Part shown: piece after piece, positions 17,602 to 26,339 of the stretch | Numbering within the stretch: the first letter of the stretch is position 1 | How the letters are laid out: each line of letters starts with the position of its first letter | Assembly: GCF_001263395.1 (NCBI RefSeq) | Contig: NZ_CP011786.1 | Location: forward strand, 1,766,061-1,830,060 | DNA from: Bifidobacterium actinocoloniiforme DSM 22766 | GTDB taxonomy: Bacteria; Actinomycetota; Actinomycetes; Actinomycetales; Bifidobacteriaceae | Length of the DNA stretch: 64,000 bases | Direction: 5' to 3' | Notes under the pieces: generated by a model | What the model was told of the DNA's origin: nothing | Database searches by the model: none | The model's input: the letters and a program-made list of their open reading frames with translations, nothing else | Position numbers and translations under genes: made by a program

Positions 17602-17831
17602 CTGCGTACGTCCATGATGTCGACGCGGATCTTATGGTCGCTGATGGCCTGGGCCACGGTGCGAACGGCGTTGGCCGTCCGCCCGTTGCGCCCGATCACA
17701 CGCCCGATGTCCTCCGGGTTCACCCGCACCCGCAGCAGTTCGCCACGGGCGTTCTCATGGGAGCGCACGGAGACGTCGTCGGGGAAATCGACAATGTTCT
17801 TAATCAGGTGTTCGACTGCTTGCGCGAGCAT
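17598..17831 (-). CDS. khpA: KH-domain RNA-binding protein KhpA
   Basis: A 77-residue single KH domain protein. The N-terminus MLAQAVEHLIKNIVD and the GxxG loop in IGRVIGRNGRTANAVRTV are diagnostic. KhpA binds structured RNA and in Gram-positive bacteria acts with KhpB in RNA regulation and cell elongation. The GGAGGAG site decides the ATG at 17831. It sits between rpsP and rimM, the standard actinobacterial and firmicute order. Confidence 0.92.
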   Translation of the reverse strand: MLAQAVEHLIKNIVDFPDDVSVRSHENARGELLRVRVNPEDIGRVIGRNGRTANAVRTVAQAISDHKIRVDIMDVRR

Positions 17832-17872
17832 GGCAATCACTCCTCCAAACGCTTCAGGTCCCCTGGGGCCGC

Positions 17873-18346
17873 TCACTCGGCGGTGGGGTTCTCCTCTTCA
17901 CCGGACTGGGCTTCGGCGGTCTCAGCCTCGCTGTCCTGGGCCGCCTTGGCTTCGGCTTCGGCCTTGGCCTTCGCCTCGGCCTCGGACTTCTTGGCCTTGA
18001 GCTTCTGGGCCTCGGCCTCTGCCTGCTCGATGCGGGCTTGGGCGTCCTTCTCGGCCTGGGGCACCTTCAGCGTGCCCTCCTGGCCGGGCAGACCCTTGTA
18101 CTTCTGCCAGTCGCCGGTGATCTTGAGCAGGTTGGAAACCGGCTCGCTGGGCTGGGCGCCCACACCGAGCCAGTACTGCGCGCGCTCGGAGTCGATCTTA
18201 ATCGTAGAAGGCTGGGTGTTGGGGTTGTAGGTGCCGATCTCCTCGATCACCTTGCCGTCGCGCTTCTTACGCGAATCGACGACGACCACGCGGTAAAAGG
18301 CGTAGAACTTCTTGCCCATTCTCTTCAGGCGAATCTTGGTTGCCAA
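17873..18346 (-). CDS. rpsP: 30S ribosomal protein bS16 with long C-terminal tail
   Basis: A 157-residue small-subunit protein. The conserved core [30 protein letters not shown] starts directly after a TTG codon at 18346, which has an AAGGAG site, so TTG is the likely start. The core ends near residue 85. The remaining 70 residues are an Ala/Glu/Lys-rich helix with AEAEA repeats followed by an acidic tail. E. coli S16 has 82 residues; long tails are common in Actinobacteria. It heads the rpsP-khpA-rimM operon. Confidence 0.94.
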   Translation of the reverse strand: MATKIRLKRMGKKFYAFYRVVVVDSRKKRDGKVIEEIGTYNPNTQPSTIKIDSERAQYWLGVGAQPSEPVSNLLKITGDWQKYKGLPGQEGTLKVPQAEKDAQARIEQAEAEAQKLKAKKSEAEAKAKAEAEAKAAQDSEAETAEAQSGEEENPTAE

Positions 18347-18550
18347 AGCGGCTCTCCTTGTAGCTAGGTTTGCGGTATCCGCACTCCATGTGGGGCATGG
18401 AATCCAGGCGCCACGTGTCCTCGCGCGCGACGGTATGAGAGGGCCCGTCCACACGAATAACAGCAACAGTATACCGCTCAGACCGGATAAATCGTGCGTG
18501 AACGATGCGCCTGAGCCGCGCGACGGGCCCTGGCTCCAGCGGGAGGTCCC

Positions 18551-19594
18551 TCAGGCTGCTTGCAGGGTGGCCACCAGGGCCATATGATCGGTGGAGGGGA
18601 TGCGCAAGGAACGCAGTCCGGTGCAGGCCAATCCTTGGGTGTGCAGGACATGGTCGATCTCTATGAGCGGGGGCAGGGTAGCCCAGGATGCGGGGAACGT
18701 GGGATGAAGCCCCGCGCTGGCCTCGCCGCCGGCGTCAAGCAGGTGGCCGTCGCTCAGCAGACGGCGGAAGGAGGGGTGGTGGACTGATGAATTGAGGTCG
18801 CCCATGATGAGCGCGTCATCCGCGTCTCCCGCCTGCCGACGCGCGCTGGCTTGGGCGGCGGGGGAGGGGGCCGCAGGGCTCAGGCCCGCCAGAGCCAAAA
18901 TCGAGGCCCCCCAGTTGCTGCCGCCACGCTGAGGGGATTTGGGGTGGGCTGACGCGACCAGTATCGTGCGCCCCAAAGCTTCTACCGTCAGTGTCGGCAC
19001 GGCGGAAGCGGGCAAGGATACCGATTGAGGGCGCCGGCCCTTCGGCTGGATCCGGCTGAATACCGCATTGAAACCGCCGTTGTCGTCAGTGGTGGCGACC
19101 CCTACTGATTGGTAGGGCAGCACCATGGGCAGTCCAGCTTCCCGGAGGCGGTCGAGCAGGGTCTGGCTGACCTCTTGCAAAGCGAGCAGATCCACATGCT
19201 GGCGCTCGACCGCGGCCTTTATGGCCTGCGCATCGGCGTGGCCATACTTGCAGTTCAAGCTCATGACGGTTAAACGCTTTGGGCTGACCGTAGCGGCGTC
19301 AGGCTGGCTGAAACCCGGAAGGGCGGATATGGCAAGGACCCCGGAAGGGAGGTGGAGAAGGAAGGGGAGGAGCCAGATGGTTTCCAGGAGCAGCAGAAGC
19401 GTGGCGGCTACCGCTTGAGGCCAGGCGGTGATGACCAGGGACCAAACGAGCAGCACCATCAAAGGCGCGCTCAGTAGTGGTACGAGGGCTATCAGCTCGG
19501 GCAGGGGCCGGTGCCAGTCCCAGCCGGCGGGCAGGTAGCGCAAGGCCATCCACAGGGCGCATAGGGCCAGCAGGGCCCAGAGCAGGGTGGACAC
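18551..19594 (-). CDS. Membrane-anchored endonuclease/exonuclease/phosphatase family protein
   Basis: A 347-residue protein with three N-terminal membrane segments (about 3-20, 33-58, 62-85) and an EEP hydrolase domain from about 108 facing outward. Metal and catalytic motifs are visible in order: MSLNCKYG, LLALQEVSQ (Glu), ASAHPKSP, MGDLNSS (Asp, Asn), IDHVL and STDHMAL (Asp, His). Substrates in this fold range from DNA to phospholipids and inositol phosphates, so none is assigned. It starts with GTG 7 bases after the ffh stop, using a TAGGAG site inside the end of ffh, so it is coupled to ffh. Confidence 0.85.
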   Translation of the reverse strand: MSTLLWALLALCALWMALRYLPAGWDWHRPLPELIALVPLLSAPLMVLLVWSLVITAWPQAVAATLLLLLETIWLLPFLLHLPSGVLAISALPGFSQPDAATVSPKRLTVMSLNCKYGHADAQAIKAAVERQHVDLLALQEVSQTLLDRLREAGLPMVLPYQSVGVATTDDNGGFNAVFSRIQPKGRRPQSVSLPASAVPTLTVEALGRTILVASAHPKSPQRGGSNWGASILALAGLSPAAPSPAAQASARRQAGDADDALIMGDLNSSVHHPSFRRLLSDGHLLDAGGEASAGLHPTFPASWATLPPLIEIDHVLHTQGLACTGLRSLRIPSTDHMALVATLQAA

Positions 19595-19601
19595 GCGGCT
19601 G

Positions 19602-21218
19602 TCAGGCTCCTAGGAGCCCGCCCAGGCCACCGCCTAGGTTCGGTGGAATCTGGGGCATGCCATCGGGCACCTGAGTGGTCTGGGGCTTCGCGAAAGCGGA
19701 ACCCGAGTTGGGCGCGCCGGAGCCCTTGCCTCCGGACAAGCGCTCGCGCAAGGCCTTCTCCTCCGCCTCGCGCTTCATTGGGTTGCCGGAGCGGGATTTA
19801 CCCTTCTTCTTGCTTTTCTTGCCCTTCTTCGACCCCTTGCCCCCAAAACCGGGCATACCGGGCATCTGACGGACGCCGTTGGTCATCCGCCGCATCATCT
19901 TGGCGGCCTGATCGAAGCGCTGGAGGAGGCCGTTGACCGAGGAGACGGTGACGCCTGCTCCGTAAGCGATGCGGGCGCGGCGGGAGCCGTCGATGATCTT
20001 CGGGTCACGCCGCTCCTGGGGGGTCATCGAATTGATGATGGCCTCCGTGCGGTCGACCTCCCTCTCGTCGAACTGCTCCAGCTCCTTGCGGTGCTGGGCC
20101 ATGCCGGGGATCATGCCCAGAATCGACTTCAAGGAGCCGAGCTTGCGCACCTGCTGCAATTGGTCCATGAAGTCGTCCAGGCCATAGGAGCCCTCGAGCA
20201 TCCTCTCGGCGGCCTTGCGCGATTCCTCCTCGTCGAACTCGCGTTGGGCCTGCTCGATCAGGGTCAGGATATCGCCCATGTCGAGGATGCGGGAGGCCAT
20301 GCGATCGGGGTGGAAGACCTCGAAGTCCTTGAGCCCCTCGCCGTTGGAAGCGAACAGAATCGGTTTGCCGGTCACTGAGGCTACGGACAAGGCCGCGCCG
20401 CCACGGGCGTCGCCGTCCAGCTTGGAGAGCACCACGCCGGTGAAGTCCACGCCCTCATCGAAGGCCTTGGCGGTTTGCACCGCGTCCTGGCCGATCATCG
20501 CGTCGATCACGAACAGGATTTCGTCGGGGTGGACCGCGTCGCGGATGTCGCGCGCCTGAGCCATCAGCTCCTGGTCCACGCCCAGACGGCCGGCCGTATC
20601 GATAATGACCGTGTCGTAGAGCTTGGACTGCGCCTCTTGAATCGAGTCGCGCGCCACCTTCACCGGGTCGCCGGTGGCTTGACCAGGCGAAACCACGTCC
20701 GAGCTTTCGGTCTGTACGCCGGGCTGGGGGGCGTACACCGGCACACCGGCGCGCTCGCCGACCACTTGCAGCTGGGTCACCGCGTTCGGCCGCTGCAGGT
20801 CGGCCGCCACCAGCAGGGGGGTGTGGCCAGCGTCTTTGAGCCAGTATCCCAGCTTGCCGGCCAGGGTGGTCTTACCGGCGCCCTGCAAGCCCGCGAGCAT
20901 GATCACAGTGGGCGGGGTCTTGGCGAAGTTGAGCGGCCGGTCCACGCCGGCGCCCAGAATCTGCGTGAGCTCGTCGTTGACGATCGAGACCACCTGCTGG
21001 GCCGGATTGAGCGCCTCCGACACTTCGGCGCCCAACGCGCGTTCGCGCACCTTGGCTGTGAAGGAACGCACCACGTCGAGCGACACGTCGGCGTCCAGCA
21101 GGGCGCGGCGAATCTCGCGGATGGTGCCGTCGATATCGGATTCACTCAGCTTGCCCTTGGAACGCAAGTGGGTGAAGGCGTTCGACAGCCTGTCGGTCAA
21201 AGAAGAAAAAGCAGCCAT
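19602..21218 (-). CDS. ffh: Signal recognition particle protein Ffh
   Basis: A 538-residue SRP54 GTPase that targets nascent membrane proteins to the translocon. The helical N domain is followed by the G domain with GLQGAGKTTLAGKLG, DTAGRLGVD, and SKLDGDARGGAALS. The M domain from about 320 includes QHRKELEQFDEREVDRTEAIINSMTP-type helices and Met-rich segments. The C-terminus is a Gly/Lys-rich tail, longer than in E. coli (453 residues). It lies downstream of cysS and directly upstream of the EEP protein. Confidence 0.96.
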   Translation of the reverse strand: MAAFSSLTDRLSNAFTHLRSKGKLSESDIDGTIREIRRALLDADVSLDVVRSFTAKVRERALGAEVSEALNPAQQVVSIVNDELTQILGAGVDRPLNFAKTPPTVIMLAGLQGAGKTTLAGKLGYWLKDAGHTPLLVAADLQRPNAVTQLQVVGERAGVPVYAPQPGVQTESSDVVSPGQATGDPVKVARDSIQEAQSKLYDTVIIDTAGRLGVDQELMAQARDIRDAVHPDEILFVIDAMIGQDAVQTAKAFDEGVDFTGVVLSKLDGDARGGAALSVASVTGKPILFASNGEGLKDFEVFHPDRMASRILDMGDILTLIEQAQREFDEEESRKAAERMLEGSYGLDDFMDQLQQVRKLGSLKSILGMIPGMAQHRKELEQFDEREVDRTEAIINSMTPQERRDPKIIDGSRRARIAYGAGVTVSSVNGLLQRFDQAAKMMRRMTNGVRQMPGMPGFGGKGSKKGKKSKKKGKSRSGNPMKREAEEKALRERLSGGKGSGAPNSGSAFAKPQTTQVPDGMPQIPPNLGGGLGGLLGA

Positions 21219-21270
21219 AATCCCATAATTCTAGCGGTCGCCCGGGAAAAGACGGCAGGACCGGCCGGGC

Positions 21271-22908
21271 TCAGCCTTCCAGCTGCCAAGTGGGGCCGGT
21301 TGGGGTGTCCTCTATGGTGATGTGGGCCTGTGCCAGGCGGTCGCGGATGGCGTCAGCCTGGGCGAAGTCCTTGGCGGAGCGCGCGGTCTGGCGGGCGGCG
21401 AGCTCCTGGGAGACCAGGGCGTCCAGGGCCTCGTGGGCGGTATCGGCGGCGGCCCCCCGTCCTGGTTGGGCCCAATGGGGGTCAAGAGGGTCAAGGCCGA
21501 ACACGTCGAGCATGGCGCGTACGTCCAGCAGGTCCCGCAGCAGTCCGTCCTGGGCGTCGCGGGCGTTCGGGTCACCGGCAATCCCGGCCATGCCGGAATT
21601 AGCGCGGCGGATGGTGGCGAACAGAACCGCCAGCGCCTCGGGCACCTTGATGTCGTCGTTCATGGCGGCCACGAAATCGGCGGGCAACTGGTCGGCCGTG
21701 CGCTCGGCCACCTCCTGCCGGGAGGGTTGCCAGCCCAGGGCCTTACCGGCGCGATCCACGAACCCGTTGATGCGCTCATAAGCCGCCTGCGCCTCGTTCA
21801 TGGTCTGATCGCCCCACTCCAGCATGGAGCGGTAGTGGGTGGAAACCAGCGCGTACCGCACCACCCAAGCGGGGTAGGCGTCCAGCACGGCGTCCGCGGC
21901 CAGCCCGTTGCCCAGCGATTTGGACATCTTCTCGCCTTTTTGCGTCACCCAGGCGGTGTGCATCCAGCGGTGGGCGAACCCCCACCCAGCGGCGTGGGAT
22001 TGGGCCATTTCGTTCTCGTGATGAGGGAAGCGAAGGTCCAGTCCGCCACCGTGGATGTCGAAATCCGCGCCCAGGTACCGCCGGCTCATGGCCGAGCATT
22101 CCAGGTGCCAGCCCGGGCGTCCGGTGCCGAACGGCGTGGTCCAGCGGGCGGTCGGCGGGTCGGTGGGCTTGGAGGCCTTCCAAAGGGCGAAATCCCGGGG
22201 TCCGCGCTTACCTGAGGCCAGGTCGGCGTCGTCAGCCGGTTTGTACTGGTCCGGCCCTTCGGCGTCTACGCTCGGCCCCATGCGGTCGGCCACGGCGGCT
22301 TGCTCGTCGGCGGCTTGGGTGCCGGTCTCCTGGTGGGTGAGCGCCCCGTACTCGGGCCAGGATTCCACGTCGAAGTACACGTTGCCGGATGGGCGGCCTT
22401 CCTCGTCGGGCACGATGTAGGCGTGGCCCCGGTCGATCAACCGTTCCACCAGCTCAACCATCTGCGGCACATGCCCGGTGGCGCGCGGTTCGTAAGTGGG
22501 GGGCAGGGCCCCCAGGGTGTCGTAAGCGGCGGTGAACTCGCGCTCATAGATGTAGGCGCGTTGCCACCATTGTTGGCCGGCGGCGGCCGCCTTATCCAGG
22601 ATTTTGTCGTCGATGTCGGTCACATTGCGCACGAGCGTCACTTGGTAGCCCAGCTTGAGCATCCAGCGGCGGATCACGTCGAAGGCGAGCGTGGTGCGCA
22701 GGTGGCCCACGTGCGGCGAGCTCTGCACCGTGGCCCCGCACACGTAGATCCCCACCCGGTCCGGTTCGATGGATTCGAAGGCGCTCACCGCCTTGGTCGC
22801 TGTGTCATACAGCCGCAGCCCCGCCGCCGCTCGGCTCAGAGAATCGTTGAAATCGCGCGCTTTCGAGCTCATATCCATAGGGTTGATGCTACCCGCCAAG
22901 CCTGACAT
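21271..22908 (-). CDS. cysS: Cysteinyl-tRNA synthetase
   Basis: Class I synthetase charging tRNA-Cys, about 545 residues. The HIGH-type motif is [15 protein letters not shown] and the KMSKS loop is intact ([11 protein letters not shown]). Zinc ligands include the Cys of YVCGATVQS, the Cys of HLECSAM and the His pair in FPHHENE. An insertion between about 195 and 235 is acidic and variable. The start is uncertain: ATG codons at 22923, 22908, 22878 and 22872 are in frame. I chose 22908 for its AGGG element. The length and KMSKS argue for CysS over the mycothiol enzyme MshC. Confidence 0.93.
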   Translation of the reverse strand: MSGLAGSINPMDMSSKARDFNDSLSRAAAGLRLYDTATKAVSAFESIEPDRVGIYVCGATVQSSPHVGHLRTTLAFDVIRRWMLKLGYQVTLVRNVTDIDDKILDKAAAAGQQWWQRAYIYEREFTAAYDTLGALPPTYEPRATGHVPQMVELVERLIDRGHAYIVPDEEGRPSGNVYFDVESWPEYGALTHQETGTQAADEQAAVADRMGPSVDAEGPDQYKPADDADLASGKRGPRDFALWKASKPTDPPTARWTTPFGTGRPGWHLECSAMSRRYLGADFDIHGGGLDLRFPHHENEMAQSHAAGWGFAHRWMHTAWVTQKGEKMSKSLGNGLAADAVLDAYPAWVVRYALVSTHYRSMLEWGDQTMNEAQAAYERINGFVDRAGKALGWQPSRQEVAERTADQLPADFVAAMNDDIKVPEALAVLFATIRRANSGMAGIAGDPNARDAQDGLLRDLLDVRAMLDVFGLDPLDPHWAQPGRGAAADTAHEALDALVSQELAARQTARSAKDFAQADAIRDRLAQAHITIEDTPTGPTWQLEG

Positions 22909-23152
22909 CGAGCCCTGCGTCATCCGCCCGGTTCCGCGCAGGCTTGCGCGGATTGTGCGCCCGGTTTTCCACTCGGAAGCGAGGGTGGGGCGCGGCGGTG
23001 TGAGGGGCGTGCGTGATGCGGTGTCGGTCGGAGGCGGAATGAGGCCTGGGAGGGTGGATGGTCGGGGAGAGTCAGCGCTTGGAGGCGTAGGGAGAGGAGC
23101 CTGTCTGACGGGGCGTGTGTCGCTAGGGTGGTGGGCGTGTCACAATGGGGGT

Positions 23153-23881
23153 ATGGCGAAACGCACTGTGCTGGTCATCCAACATGCACCCTGGGAACGA
23201 GCCGGGCGAGTCGGAGAGGCCTTGGAAGACGCCGGGCTCGATATTGAGACCCTGAGCGTGGTGGACGTGAATAAACCCGAACTGCCGAAGCCAGGCGAGC
23301 TGGCCGGGTTGGTCCTGATGGGCGGGCCTATGCGGGCGGATGACTACGAGCACCACCCGGGGCTCAAAGCCGAAACCAAGCTGGTCAAGGAAGCCACGCA
23401 AGCGGAGGTGCCGGTGCTGGGCGTCTGCTTGGGGCACCAGATACTGGCCCGGGCGCTCGGTGCGCGCTTGCAACCCAGCGACGGGATGCACCAGGGGATG
23501 GGAACCGTGAAGTGGGTGGCGACCGACGATGCTGTGTCCACCTGGGCGAACAAGACCACCCCGGTGCTGCAATGGCATTCGGACTCGGCAAGCCTGCCGG
23601 AAGGTGCCAAACTGCTGGCCAAATCCGCCGACACCAAGGTCGAGGCGTTCCGGGCTGGATCGGCTTTGGGTCTGCAATTCCACTTGGAAGTGACCGGACC
23701 GCTGTTCGAGCAGTGGCTTGACATGCCGCAAATGGTGAAAGGGCTTAAGAAGAGGCAGATAGCCGAGCTATTGGAGGACTTCCAGGCCAAGGACGACCTG
23801 GTCCAACCGTTGGCGGACTCGATCTTCTCCGCTTTCGCCGCGCGCTGCTCCACCTGCGCGGCGCAGCCCGTCGGGGAGTAA
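23153..23881 (+). CDS. Class I glutamine amidotransferase family protein
   Basis: A 242-residue protein with the GATase-1 triad: nucleophile Cys92 in GVCLGHQ, and His177/Glu179 in LQFHLEVT. MGGPM near residue 60 is the usual oxyanion segment. It resembles stand-alone GMP-synthase-like amidotransferases whose physiological substrate is often unknown. The ATG at 23153 has a GGGGG element; the open frame extends about 380 bases upstream through cysS sequence and is not coding there. It is convergent with the ABC-F gene, with 15 bases between stops. Confidence 0.85.
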   Translation: MAKRTVLVIQHAPWERAGRVGEALEDAGLDIETLSVVDVNKPELPKPGELAGLVLMGGPMRADDYEHHPGLKAETKLVKEATQAEVPVLGVCLGHQILARALGARLQPSDGMHQGMGTVKWVATDDAVSTWANKTTPVLQWHSDSASLPEGAKLLAKSADTKVEAFRAGSALGLQFHLEVTGPLFEQWLDMPQMVKGLKKRQIAELLEDFQAKDDLVQPLADSIFSAFAARCSTCAAQPVGE

Positions 23882-23896
23882 GGCAGGCGGACTGGC

Positions 23897-25741
23897 TCAG
23901 TCCTCCAGATCCTCGCCGATCTCAAGCCACTCCTCTTCCAGGGGCTCGATTTGGGCTTGGATGGTTTTGACTTGCTCGTTGAGCTGGCCCAGGCCCTCGT
24001 AATCGGCTGGGTCGTGAGCCGCCATCCGGGCCTGCAAGTCCTGGACCTGGGTGTTGAGCTTGGAGAGTTTGCGCTCGATGGCGCGGGCGCGTTTGCCCAG
24101 CTCCCGCTGGGCCTGGCGGCCCGATTTGCCGGCCTGGGAGGAAGCGTTCTTAGCGGTGGCGCTATAAGCTGAATTCGGGCTGCGGGTTCCGCGCGCGTCG
24201 CCGCCGATCTCGGGGGAGGAGCCTGTCCCAGATTTTGCGGATTTGACCATATCCAGGTAGTCATCCACGCCGCCGGGCAGGTGGATCACCTTGCCGTCCA
24301 GCAGCGCGTATTGCTGGTCAGTCACGCGCTCCAGCAGAAAACGGTCGTGGGAGACGACGATCAAGGTGCCAGGCCAGGAGTCCAGCAGGTCCTCCATGAC
24401 GGCCAGCATGTCGGTATCCAAGTCGTTGCCTGGCTCGTCCATGATCAGCACGTTGGGCTCGTCGAGCAGGATAAGCAGGAGTTGCATACGGCGCTTCTGG
24501 CCGCCGGACAGGTCGCCTATGCGGGTCATCAGCTGGGCGGAGGAGAAGCCCAAACGCTCCATCAGCTGGGAAGGCGTGACCTCCTTGCCCTCGACTTCGT
24601 AGGTGGCCTTATAGCGGGAGAGGACCTCACGGATACGGTACTGGGCCAGCTCCTCCAGCTCGTCCAAACGCTGGGTGAGGACCGCGAACTTGACCGTCTT
24701 GCCGATTTTGACATGGCCGGAAGTGGGCTGGACGGTGCCGTCAATCAGGCCCAGGAGGGTGGATTTGCCTGCGCCGTTGGCGCCGACGATGCCGAAACGG
24801 TCGCCCGGGCCAATCAGCCAGGTCACGTCGTCGATCACCGTGCGAGGCGGATACGACTTGGTCACGTTCTTGAGGTCCACCACCTGCTTGCCCAGGCGGG
24901 AGGTGGCCATGCGCTTGAGCTCCAGGGAATCGCGGATGGGCGGTACGTCGGCGATCAACTCGTTGGCGGCCTTGACGTGGAACTTCTGTTTGGTGGAGCG
25001 GGCACGGGCGCCGCGAGTCAGCCAGGCCAGCTCCTTGCGGGCGAGGTTCCTGCGCTTGGTCTCGGCCACGTCCGCCTGGCGGTCGCGCTCCACGCGCTGG
25101 AGCATGTAGGCCGAATAGCCGCCCTCGAAGGGGTCGATCGCGCCGTCGTGCACCTCCCACATGCGGGTGCAGACCTCGTCCAGGAACCAGCGGTCGTGGG
25201 TGACGACCAGGAGCGCTCCCGAGCCCTTGGACCAGCGGTGCCTCAAGTGCTCGGCCAGCCAGTGGATGGTGAGGATGTCCAGATGATTAGTGGGTTCGTC
25301 AAGGGCCAGGATGTCCCAATCCTGGAGCAGGAGCCGGGCCAGGTCCGCCCGCCGCCGCTGCCCGCCGGACAGGGAGCCCACCGGGGCGTCCAGGTCCATG
25401 CCGGCCAGCAAGGTCTGCACGATTTCGCGGGACTTGGGGTCGGATGCCCACTCGTAATCCTCGCGGTCGCCTAGGGCCGCCTGGCGCAGGCTGTCCTCGT
25501 CGCGCAGGGGGTCGCGCTGGTCCAACCTGCCGAAGGTCAGGCCGCCCCGGCGGGTCACGCGCCCTGAATCCGGCTCCTGGTCGCCTGCAAGCAAGCGCAG
25601 GAGCGTGGACTTGCCGTCGCCGTTGCGGCCGACGATGCCAATCCGATCACCTTCGAAGACGCCTTGGGTCACATCGGTGAAGATGTTCTTGGTGGCGAAA
25701 GAGAGGGAGACGTTTTCCAAACCGAGGTCATAGGTAGGCAT
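23897..25741 (-). CDS. ABC-F family ATPase, Uup-like
   Basis: A 614-residue soluble protein with two ATP-binding cassettes and no membrane segments. Cassette 1 has GRNGDGKST, LSGGQRRRADLARLL and LALDEPTNHLD. Cassette 2 has GANGAGKST, LSGGQKRRMQLLLILLDEP and IMDEPGNDLD. The linker (about 240-290) is basic and helical, and a coiled coil of about 80 residues ends the protein, as in Uup. ABC-F proteins act on ribosomes or on branched DNA intermediates (Uup). It ends the minus-strand run ilvB-ilvN-abcF, starting 43 bases after ilvN. Confidence 0.88.
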   Translation of the reverse strand: MPTYDLGLENVSLSFATKNIFTDVTQGVFEGDRIGIVGRNGDGKSTLLRLLAGDQEPDSGRVTRRGGLTFGRLDQRDPLRDEDSLRQAALGDREDYEWASDPKSREIVQTLLAGMDLDAPVGSLSGGQRRRADLARLLLQDWDILALDEPTNHLDILTIHWLAEHLRHRWSKGSGALLVVTHDRWFLDEVCTRMWEVHDGAIDPFEGGYSAYMLQRVERDRQADVAETKRRNLARKELAWLTRGARARSTKQKFHVKAANELIADVPPIRDSLELKRMATSRLGKQVVDLKNVTKSYPPRTVIDDVTWLIGPGDRFGIVGANGAGKSTLLGLIDGTVQPTSGHVKIGKTVKFAVLTQRLDELEELAQYRIREVLSRYKATYEVEGKEVTPSQLMERLGFSSAQLMTRIGDLSGGQKRRMQLLLILLDEPNVLIMDEPGNDLDTDMLAVMEDLLDSWPGTLIVVSHDRFLLERVTDQQYALLDGKVIHLPGGVDDYLDMVKSAKSGTGSSPEIGGDARGTRSPNSAYSATAKNASSQAGKSGRQAQRELGKRARAIERKLSKLNTQVQDLQARMAAHDPADYEGLGQLNEQVKTIQAQIEPLEEEWLEIGEDLED

Positions 25742-25784
25742 GATTCACCAATCTAGCGCGCGGCCTGGAGCGCGCCGGACCAGT

Positions 25785-26336
25785 TCAGCGGCCCGTTCGG
25801 GAGCCGATCTCGGTATCCGGCACTTTCTCCGAGAGGGCTTTGGGGCCCCGGGTGACCGCCACCGTGCCGGAGCGCACCATCTCCACAATGCCGAAAGGGG
25901 CCAGCAGCCCCAGCAGGGCGTCCAACTTGCCTTGGGCGCCGGTAGCCTCGATCGTCAGCGATTCAGGGTGGACGTCCACCACGCGCACGCGGAAGAGCTG
26001 GACAATCTCCAGCACGTCGGAACGGTTGCGCTCATTGGCTTTGACCTTGATGAGGACCAGCTCGCGCTCCACGGTCCGGCCCGGGTCCAGCTCCACGATC
26101 TTGAGCACATGCAGAAGCTTGTTCAGCTGCTTGATGATCTGCTCCAGCGGGGCGTCCTCCGCCTCCGTGGTGACCGTGATGCGGGAGATGTCCGCGCGTT
26201 CGGTGGAGGAGGCGGTCAGCGAGGTGATGTTGAAGGAGCGACGGGCGAACAGGTCGGTGATGCGGGCCAGGGCGCCCGGCCTGTTCTCCGCCAGAATCGA
26301 GAGGGTGTGCTGCTGGGTGCCGTTGTTCGTAGCCAT
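25785..26336 (-). CDS. ilvN: Acetolactate synthase small (regulatory) subunit
   Basis: A 183-residue regulatory subunit of acetohydroxyacid synthase, first common enzyme of branched-chain amino acid synthesis. The ACT domain is HTLSILAENRPGALARITDLFARRSFNITSL, which binds valine for feedback control. RVVDVHPESLTIEATG marks the C-terminal domain. Its start lies 3 bases after the ilvB stop, so both are made from one message. Confidence 0.95.
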   Translation of the reverse strand: MATNNGTQQHTLSILAENRPGALARITDLFARRSFNITSLTASSTERADISRITVTTEAEDAPLEQIIKQLNKLLHVLKIVELDPGRTVERELVLIKVKANERNRSDVLEIVQLFRVRVVDVHPESLTIEATGAQGKLDALLGLLAPFGIVEMVRSGTVAVTRGPKALSEKVPDTEIGSRTGR

Positions 26337-26339
26337 TGT

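Noticed and set aside
21271-22923. Cysteine ligase MshC of mycothiol synthesis
   Set aside because: The protein is longer than MshC, has an intact KMSKS loop and a full anticodon-binding end, all typical of cysteinyl-tRNA synthetase.
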